From a virus, in IMG/VR virus record IMGVR_UViG_3300035157_000152, positions 1 to 28,269 of that record: 28,269 nt of DNA. One strand, given 5' to 3'. The notes beneath the pieces were generated by a model. It was not told the DNA's origin. It searched no databases and worked only from the letters and a program-made list of their open reading frames with translations. Below, in pieces: positions 15,248 through 23,900 of this stretch (positions within the stretch are counted from its first letter, which is position 1; every line of letters starts with the position of its first letter). The position numbers and the translations under genes are program-made.

Positions 15248-18200
15248 ATGAATGAAAATGAATTAGACACGTCAATCCAAGGATTTGACCAAAACGATAT
15301 AAGTAGTGAAACGCCAACTAATAACCCAAATCGTTTCATGAATCAAACCGACCTTGACCTCGCTTTGACGATGGAAAAGGCTACAGAATTAAATAATGAA
15401 CGTCTTGAAAGAATTTCGGAAGATGAAGAAGCTAATGCTGAATTACTAAAACAACAAGAATTAGCAGCAAAAGATCAAGGATTTCTTGCTAACAACCCTA
15501 TACAAGCTGTACAGGAAGTTGGTAAATCTATTTACGGTGGAGCTACTGATGCTATAGAAAGTATTGGTAGCTTTGTTGACTTAACAGGTGATACTATTAT
15601 GTCAGTTGCTAACCGTATACAAGGCAACCCACAGGAATACGGTCAAAACCCTTTTGCATTTAGAGAATATTTACAAGAAGGTGGAGCATCCCCTGGAATC
15701 TTAAATATACCAGATAAATATGAAGTACAAAATCACTCTGGTATGGGTAAACTAGTGAGAGGTTTAGTAGAATTTGGGCTACTAACCTACGCTACATCTC
15801 TAACAGGTGGAGCTATGGCTCCTACTATGTTTGGTAAAGCAGCTGGATTTGCTAATAAAGTAAGAGGAGCTCATTTACTAAGAGGTGCATTAAAAAATAA
15901 TACACCATTAATTGGTGGTATGGTTAGAGGAGTTGCACGTACAGGTAAAGGATCTAAGTTTATTAGATTTATACCTAAAGGTGCAAGCATAGCTGCAGAG
16001 GGTTCTGTGGCAGATCTTATCTCATCTTCTTCTGACTATGGGAATATGGCTAACTTATTAAATGAGTACGCTCCTTGGTTACCATTTTCAGAATTTTTGT
16101 CTGTTGACCCAGATGAAGACAACCCTTGGACAGCTAGAATAAAAGCTATCTTTTCTGGTGCAGGTTTAAATATAGCAGGTTACACTGTTGTAGCTTTTGG
16201 TAGAGGTAGATATGCAGCATTAAAGGCTAGAAAAGCTGGTAAAACTATTGACGAAGCTAATACAATAGGTAACAGAGTAATGGATGATAGTATCCGAAAC
16301 GATGTTGCTGAAGAGTATAAACAACGTGATGACCTTAAGACGGACGCTGTAAAAGATGGTAAAGGTATACCAGATGATCCTTACGGGGAATATATACAGC
16401 AACACATTGATAATGATAACTTAGGAAAACTTTACACTGGTCTTACTAAAGGTAATTTAAAAGATGTAGTTGGTAATGATGCTTTCTTTCACGGAAGTCA
16501 TGCTGGCATCCTAGGAGACTATCCATACTTAAATCTTAATGAAAGAAGGTGGACAGATGAAAACTTATTTGGTAATGGTTTTTATGCTACAGATGACTTA
16601 ACTGTTGCTGCTATTAATCGTGACCCTACAAAAGGTTTAGTTATTGGACGTGATAAAGATGGGTTAAAAAAGGTAGTATATAGAATTAAACAAAAAGGTA
16701 AAGTAAAATTTTTAGACGCTGATAAACTGTATAACTGGAATAGTAAATCTAGAGAAGTGCAAGCATTTAAACGTGCTGGTATATTAGATGATACTGGAGA
16801 GTTTGCATCAGCATGGCCTTCTAGTGGTCAAGTAAGTTATTCACAGTTTATTGATCTTATAAAAGATAGACAGCTATATCCTCGTGAAGAAGTCACAGCT
16901 GTTTTAGATGAGATTAATAGAAGCTTAACTGAATTAGGTTATGGTGGTATAACATACACAGCTAAACAAGGAAACAAACCACATAAAGTAAAAATTTACT
17001 GGGATCCTGATAATCAAATTGATTTAGATAGATACAACCTTGCTAACCGTTCTGACTTTGAAACTGAACTACCTATCTTTGAAGAAGGTAATTTTAGGCA
17101 TAGACCCCCTAGAAAACCCTGGAAAACTAATCTTGAAGCTGGTAGAGGTTTACAAGGTAGTAGAGGTGCTCAGTATATAATGGACAGAATCGGTAAACGT
17201 TTTCTGGCTAAAGGTGTAGATGAAGCTGAAGTCAAAGAAATTGGAGAATTTATTGAGCTTATAGGTGATAGGTTCTTTGGTGATGTTTCTTTATCATTTA
17301 CAAATAAATTAAATGCTAAAGGTCGCTTTAAATTTGGCGAAAAATTAGTTGAGATACAGCAAAAAGCTATGGAAGAAGAGGGTCTAACTGAGGTTATGAT
17401 CCATGAACTATGGCACACGTTATCTAGATATTTACCTCAAGGTGATATAAAAAGATTAAATACAGAGTTTGTTAACAGAAAAGCTAAGTTTTTAAAAAGT
17501 GGTTCAAAAGATGCTCAATTATTTAAACAGAATAAATACACTTCTACTAACTACAGATATAAAGATTTAGATGAGTGGTTTGCTGAAACCATGTCAGATG
17601 AGTTTTATAGATACCAAACAGAGACAGAAACATTTGCCCCCACAGGTACTTGGAAGCGTCTAGCACAAGAGGTAGCTATGTTAATGAAGGATATGTATTC
17701 TACAGTTGCATCGAGGCTTGGAGGCTCACAGGCAAGGCGTATATTTGGTAATTATAAACGCCAAAGATATGGTACAATGCGTAAGAACTTCTTGTTCCCA
17801 GAAGCACCCGCAGGGGCAGCATCACCATTTACATTGCAGATGGAAAACGATGTAATGAATGGGTGGAATCCTTTTATTGATGACCTTGGTGATATTACAT
17901 CTAAAGAAACTTTCCGTGAGATGGATGACGGTGAAACGTTCAAACGTCTTAAAAAAGATGAGATAGAAAATCTAGCTAAACAAAAAGGTGCTCGTAAGAA
18001 TGATGCTTGGGATGAAAATACAGGTAGGTCTAACGCAGGTAAAACAGGAACACCTGATCCAGATCGTAACCCTAATAACTTTTCAGATGATGAAAAGACT
18101 GTTTTCCCAGATGGTAGTGGTGACTTAAAAGATAAAACTAAAAAGTTGCTTAAGGAGATGATAGATCAAAATGGTAGTACATCTAACCAGATCTTGATAG

Positions 18201-20899
18201 AAAGACAGATTAGACGACTTGCAGATGGTAGTGAATCACTATACAAGTTTGTCAAAGAATTTTCTGAAAAATTAACTGACGAAGTTTTTGAAAACCTTAA
18301 TAACTCATTTGACCATAATAAAGTACAGTCTGCTATATTAAGGCAAGCTGAAGAGATTTATGCACGTATTGATGCTGATATAAAAGGCGGTGGTACAAGT
18401 AAAAATCTAAATGATTATTTTAATAAAAACCCAAAAGACCGTATAGAATATACACACAATGGTAATAAAGTAGTTACTGGTACAGCAGAGCAAAAGATAG
18501 CGTTAGAGTTAGTTGTACAAACACTTGCTAAACGTGCGTCTATGTTTGCTACAGGTGCTATGGAACTAACCCCAGGTGCTAGTAAAACACGTCAGTTAAA
18601 ACATGCCAACGATTCTTTAATAATTGCTTTACGTGAATATAAGAAAATTGGTTTTATGACTGGTAGCGAGCTAGCAAGACAAAATCCAAAAGGTAGATTA
18701 TTGCCAGAAGATGCTAGACGCTTAATTGAAAGTGAGTTAACAAAAATTGATGAAGACTTTGCTGCTTTCCAGAAAGAATTAGAACGCCTTACAAAAGAAG
18801 GTCAAGACTCTCTACGAGCTGACTTGTTAGAAATGCACGCTCTCAGCGGTGGTAAAGTGTATACCTATGATGATATGACACAATTTATGAGAGTGTTATC
18901 TAAAGGTGGTAGATTTAAAGGACAAGATTATAAGTCTGGAATACGTGAGCAAATGCGAGGTATGTTCTACAACTCTGTACTAAGTAGTGTACGTACACCA
19001 ATTAAAGCTGTTGTAGGTACTAACCTTATAGCATTACTAAAACCGTTCCAAGCATGGACAGGTGCTGCAATGGGTGGTAATAAAACTGAAATGGTTATTG
19101 CTGCAGCCCAGATACAAGGTATTAACGACATGTTTAAAGAAAGTTTACAGATGTTTAAACACAACTGGGACTTAGGTGTAAACAGAAAAGCACAGACCTA
19201 TGTAGGTAAGTTTAATGTAGAAACTAATACTCAAGAGTTTAAGAATATGGCTAAGTTTGTTTATAAATACGGTACTCCGTCTGAACAACAAGCTTATAAA
19301 ATAGCTGAAACTTTATTAGATTTTAACAACTCACCTTGGGTACGCTATTCACAAAATGCTATGGGAGCTGGAGATGCTTTAGCTAGAAACCTATTAGGTA
19401 GATATGAGATGCGTATGAAAGCTGCTAGGGCTGCTATAGACGAAGGTGTAGATTTAGACGATGTAGTAAAAGTAGCAACAAATACTGAAGAAAATTTTAG
19501 GAGACAAATTTTTAAGAAAGATAAATATGACATGTGGGTTGTGTCAGATAAAGCTGCTGAATATTCAGGAAACGAAATAGCTTTAACTAAGCCACTTACA
19601 GGTATGATGAAGGGGCTAGAATCCGTTGGACAGCTTACTGGATTCCGTTTATTCTTCCCATTTGTACGTACTGGAGTTAATGCTATTGACCTTACATTCC
19701 AACATACTCCTGTATTAGCTAGATTTCATAGCAAATATAAGGACTTTATGGAGTTTGAAAGGACAGGAGCTAATGCTGACTTCTTAATGAAAGAATATGG
19801 TGTAGCTAAGGCAGATATACCTAACCAGATAGCTATTATTAAAGGTAGAATTGCTACAGGTTACATGTTAGGATCTTTAGCTGCAGCTGCTGCTTTAACA
19901 GGTAACATGACAGGTATGATGCCTTACGATAAGGAGACTAGAGACCTTTGGAGAGCTAATAAAATACAACCTAACTCGTTTAAAATAGGAGATACTTACA
20001 TATCTTACGCTGATATAGAGCCATTTAACAGTATATTAACTTCTATTGCTAACGTTCTTAACTATCAATACGCTTTAGGCGAAGATGTTAGAGATAATAT
20101 GTTAGAAAAAGCAATGTTTATGCTTACAGCTGTAGTTGTTGATAAATCTATGTTAGCAGGTGTAGAAGATCTTGCTCAAGTTCTTAGTGGACAAACAAGT
20201 GAAATACAATTACAACGTATTGCAGCTAAATTAATTAGATCATCAGTGCCATATTCTGGTTTAAGTGCTCAATTAGGTAATTTATTAGACGAAAATGAGC
20301 GTATATCTAGAGGATTCTGGGAAACTATTATTAAAAGAGACGTTGCATTTAAAACATCCTTACCTGCTAAGTACGATATACTAGAACCTGGAAATGAAGC
20401 AGTTAAGTTTACTGCATATACCACGAATCCTTTACTAAAATTGTGGAACGCTTTATCACCTGTTGCTATTACGTACGCAGGTAACAACACTGTTAAGCAA
20501 GCTTTACGTGATATTAGTTATAATTTACCAGAAACTTTACGTACATGGAAAGGAGAGGAACTCAACTCGTTTGAACAGTCTGAATTACAAAGGTATTTAG
20601 CTGAAAGTAATTTATATGAAAGATTAGAAAAGCTAGTAACTTCAAAAAGTTGGCAAAATCAATTAGCAGAATATAAACGATTAGGTTTGATGAAGCGTGA
20701 GGGCTTTGGGGCATCAGATCAAAAATTCTACATTGATGTACAACGTATATTTTTAGATGAAAAGAGAAAAGCAATAGCACGATTAAGACAAGAACACCCT
20801 GCTTTATATGCTAGAATTAGACAAAGAACCAGTTATGAGTTCTATAGCAAAGAAGGGGGATATAATACAATAGAAAATTTAATAAACTTACCCAAATAA
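15248..20899 (+). CDS. Giant internal virion protein D, T7 gp16 position, with ADP-ribosyltransferase-like and zincin-like domains
   Basis: At 1883 residues it is longer than T7 gp16 (about 1318). Visible layout: charged helical N-terminus; Gly/Ala-rich, partly hydrophobic region (about 85-325); an ADP-ribosyltransferase-like region at about 405-600 with FFHGS (His415), LFGNGFYATDD (Tyr446), VYRIKQKGKVKFLD, ELGYGGITY (562-570) and VKIYWDPDNQIDLDRY, as in ARTs of phage polyvalent proteins; a zincin-like region at about 690-800 with the metal site HELWH (719-723) and DEWFAE (775-780) as third-ligand region. A long helical C-terminal half follows, with a hydrophobic stretch near 1538-1560 (GYMLGSLAAAAALTG). 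gp16 proteins are ejected into the cytoplasm and pull in DNA. The N-terminal transglycosylase of T7 gp16 is not visible. The third ART catalytic residue is not assigned. Confidence 0.85.
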   Translation: MNENELDTSIQGFDQNDISSETPTNNPNRFMNQTDLDLALTMEKATELNNERLERISEDEEANAELLKQQELAAKDQGFLANNPIQAVQEVGKSIYGGATDAIESIGSFVDLTGDTIMSVANRIQGNPQEYGQNPFAFREYLQEGGASPGILNIPDKYEVQNHSGMGKLVRGLVEFGLLTYATSLTGGAMAPTMFGKAAGFANKVRGAHLLRGALKNNTPLIGGMVRGVARTGKGSKFIRFIPKGASIAAEGSVADLISSSSDYGNMANLLNEYAPWLPFSEFLSVDPDEDNPWTARIKAIFSGAGLNIAGYTVVAFGRGRYAALKARKAGKTIDEANTIGNRVMDDSIRNDVAEEYKQRDDLKTDAVKDGKGIPDDPYGEYIQQHIDNDNLGKLYTGLTKGNLKDVVGNDAFFHGSHAGILGDYPYLNLNERRWTDENLFGNGFYATDDLTVAAINRDPTKGLVIGRDKDGLKKVVYRIKQKGKVKFLDADKLYNWNSKSREVQAFKRAGILDDTGEFASAWPSSGQVSYSQFIDLIKDRQLYPREEVTAVLDEINRSLTELGYGGITYTAKQGNKPHKVKIYWDPDNQIDLDRYNLANRSDFETELPIFEEGNFRHRPPRKPWKTNLEAGRGLQGSRGAQYIMDRIGKRFLAKGVDEAEVKEIGEFIELIGDRFFGDVSLSFTNKLNAKGRFKFGEKLVEIQQKAMEEEGLTEVMIHELWHTLSRYLPQGDIKRLNTEFVNRKAKFLKSGSKDAQLFKQNKYTSTNYRYKDLDEWFAETMSDEFYRYQTETETFAPTGTWKRLAQEVAMLMKDMYSTVASRLGGSQARRIFGNYKRQRYGTMRKNFLFPEAPAGAASPFTLQMENDVMNGWNPFIDDLGDITSKETFREMDDGETFKRLKKDEIENLAKQKGARKNDAWDENTGRSNAGKTGTPDPDRNPNNFSDDEKTVFPDGSGDLKDKTKKLLKEMIDQNGSTSNQILIERQIRRLADGSESLYKFVKEFSEKLTDEVFENLNNSFDHNKVQSAILRQAEEIYARIDADIKGGGTSKNLNDYFNKNPKDRIEYTHNGNKVVTGTAEQKIALELVVQTLAKRASMFATGAMELTPGASKTRQLKHANDSLIIALREYKKIGFMTGSELARQNPKGRLLPEDARRLIESELTKIDEDFAAFQKELERLTKEGQDSLRADLLEMHALSGGKVYTYDDMTQFMRVLSKGGRFKGQDYKSGIREQMRGMFYNSVLSSVRTPIKAVVGTNLIALLKPFQAWTGAAMGGNKTEMVIAAAQIQGINDMFKESLQMFKHNWDLGVNRKAQTYVGKFNVETNTQEFKNMAKFVYKYGTPSEQQAYKIAETLLDFNNSPWVRYSQNAMGAGDALARNLLGRYEMRMKAARAAIDEGVDLDDVVKVATNTEENFRRQIFKKDKYDMWVVSDKAAEYSGNEIALTKPLTGMMKGLESVGQLTGFRLFFPFVRTGVNAIDLTFQHTPVLARFHSKYKDFMEFERTGANADFLMKEYGVAKADIPNQIAIIKGRIATGYMLGSLAAAAALTGNMTGMMPYDKETRDLWRANKIQPNSFKIGDTYISYADIEPFNSILTSIANVLNYQYALGEDVRDNMLEKAMFMLTAVVVDKSMLAGVEDLAQVLSGQTSEIQLQRIAAKLIRSSVPYSGLSAQLGNLLDENERISRGFWETIIKRDVAFKTSLPAKYDILEPGNEAVKFTAYTTNPLLKLWNALSPVAITYAGNNTVKQALRDISYNLPETLRTWKGEELNSFEQSELQRYLAESNLYERLEKLVTSKSWQNQLAEYKRLGLMKREGFGASDQKFYIDVQRIFLDEKRKAIARLRQEHPALYARIRQRTSYEFYSKEGGYNTIENLINLPK

Positions 20900-20911
20900 C
20901 ATTGATTATCA

Positions 20912-23900
20912 ATGGCAGTTACAACTAAAAAACTTTTCCCTGCCACGTCTAATGCAACAACAACTGTATTTAGCCCTGTCGGGATACAACTGAATAACCA
21001 AGATGATCTAGATGTTTATGTTACACTGTCTGGTGGTACTAGAGTACTGCAGTTACGCCAATCTACTGGTAGTACTGCAACCTCTAGTCACCCACAGGTG
21101 AACAATACAGACGGATTATACTTCCCTGCAGTTTCTGTAGGTACAACTTTATATAACTACACGCTTTCCACTGATAACAATACAATTACTTTTAACTCTG
21201 CATTACCTCAAGGTGCAGTAGTATTCTGTGAACGTAGGACTAGAGATGCGTCTGGTACATACACCACATTTGCCAGCGGTAGCACAATAAGAGCTACAGA
21301 TCTTAATAACTCATCTACTGAGTCTAATTTTACAGCACAAGATGGTAGAAACAAAGCACTAGAAACAGAAGGTGTCTTGTTTAGAGGCGATCAACCAAGC
21401 ACAAACTTTGTTACTACAGATCATATTGTTGCTGGTACAATCGTAAGAGGAGATATAGCTAATGATGCTATAGATGGCACTAAAATAGCAGATGATAGTA
21501 TAGATTCAGAACATTATGTTGACCAGTCTGTAGACACACAACATATTGCAAATGCTAATATTACTACAGCTAAAATAGATAATAGTGCAGTAACAACTCC
21601 TAAAATAGCTGACCTTAATGTAACAACAGCTAAGTTAGCAAACGGTGCAGTAACAAATGTAAAACTAGGTGACAACTCTGTTATTACAGCTAAGATTGCT
21701 GATGGACAAGTTACACATAATAAACTTGCAAACGATTCAGTAGATGGAGATAACATACAAGATGATGTTGTTAACTCTGAACATATTGCTGCTGGAGCTT
21801 TAGATAACGAGCACTACGCTGCTGGATCTATAACTTCAGATAAGTTAAATGGTGCAACTGTTATAACAGCAGCTGAACAAGGTGCTGCTACAACTAATGA
21901 TACATCCTTCTTAACCTCAGCAGCAGCTGACGCTAGATTTTTTAATATAAGTTCTGGTGATACAATTAAGGATGGTCAAACATTTCCTGACAACGATACT
22001 ACGATTGCTACAACCGCAGCTATCAACGACAGAATTATTGACATTGTAAATGATGTCGGTGGTTTTGATATTATAGAAAGTGAACAGCACTTTCCTAACT
22101 CTAACCCACAGGGTCAGGCAGGGTCAGCAGCTGTACTAAGTATTAAGGCAGCATCAGGAGCTTTAACTCCTAGTGGAACAACCTTAACCATAACTAATGG
22201 TAACTTAGCAAACAATGCTAACATTACTATAACTGGTGTAACATCTACTATACCAGCTGGCTTTGGATTTATTGTAGAATCTACAGCTACACTGCATACA
22301 TACACTTTTCATAGATTAGTACCTAATGCAACAGAAGTTACAACTGTAGCAGGTATATCTGGAAATGTAACAACCGTGGCTGGCATAGCTGCTAACACAA
22401 CTACTGTAGCTGGTATATCTGCTAATGTTACTACAGTTGCTGGTATATCATCTAACGTAACGTCAGTTGCTGGAAATGCGTCAAACATTAATGCTGTAGC
22501 TGGTAATGCAACTAATATAAACGCAGTACAAAGTAACGCAAGTAACATAAATACTGTTGCTGGTTCTATATCAAACGTAAACACAGCAGCTTCAAACATA
22601 GCAAGTATTAATAATGCGTCTGCTAACATATCCTCTGTTAACAATTTTGGTGACACATATCAAATAGCATCATCTAACCCATCAACAGATGGAGGTGGTA
22701 ATGCACTAGCGGAAGGTGATTTATACTTTAACACTACTGCTAATGAACTAAAAGTTTATAATGGTAGTCAATGGCAAGGTGGTGTAACAGCTAGTGGTAA
22801 CTTTGCTGCTATTACTGGTAATACATTTACTGGAGATAACGTATATCAAGACAATGCTAAACTAAAACTTGGTACAGGTTCAGACTTAGAGATATTTCAT
22901 AATTCTACCGACTCTATTATTAATGATGCTGGACAAGGCAATTTAAAAATACAGTCTGGTGGTAATACAAAAGTAGAAGTTACTTCATCAGGAGCTTCCG
23001 TTACAGGTAACATAACTGTATCTGGAACTGTAGATGGTAGAGACATAGCTGCTGATGGTACTAGCTTAGACAGTATTGAGCAAGGTAATATAGGAACTAA
23101 CGTAACTAACGGAAACGTAAAACTAACTCCTAATGGAACTGGTGTTGCTGAAGTTAGAGGTGTTGGCGGAGCTGACGGTACACTACAGCTTAACTGTTCA
23201 CAAAACAGTCATGGTATAAAATTAAAATCACCAGCTCACAGTGCTGGACAGAGTTATACACTTACATTTCCTACTAGCCTTACAGCTAACGGTGTTTTAA
23301 CAACAAACGGTAGTGGTACATTAAGTGCTGCTTTACTTGCTACAGCTAATATTGCAGATAGTGCAGTTACTACAGCTAAACTTAACACAGATGCAGTAAC
23401 TACAGCTAAGATTGCAGACGATGCTGTAACCGCAGCTAAGATAGCTGATAATGCAGTTGTAGATTCAGCAATTCAAAATGGTGCAGTTACATCAGCTAAA
23501 ATAGCTAATAATAACGTAGGTTCACAGCATATTGCTAATGGAGAAGTAGGTACTACTGAATTAGCAGATCAAGCAGTAACACTAGCCAAACTAGAACATG
23601 GCACATCATCTAACGATGGTAAGTTTCTACGTGCAAACAATGGAGCAGATCCTACATTTGAAACTGTTAACACAGACTTAGTTGCTGACACATCACCACA
23701 GCTAGGCGGTGACTTGGATACTAACAGTCATGAGATAAAGTTAGATGACGACCATCATGTTATTTTTGGAGACGATGATGACTTAAAAATTAAACATTCT
23801 GGTAGCAACGGAAATATAAATAACTACACTGGTGATCTAGTTATAAGAACACTAGGTTCTGGTGACGATATTTTTATTGATTCTAACGATGATGTTTCTA

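Noticed and set aside
17170-17418. 82-codon - strand frame opposite the zincin region
   Set aside because: Ser/Ile/Leu-rich antisense shadow with no family resemblance or ribosome site.
21419-22640. CRISPR-like array
   Set aside because: The periodicity is imperfect, in codon multiples and within an open reading frame; there are no identical repeats with unique spacers.
22309-22656. 115-codon - strand frame opposite the tail fibre
   Set aside because: It mirrors the TTVAGI repeats in reverse and has the same periodic composition; a shadow of the repeat array.
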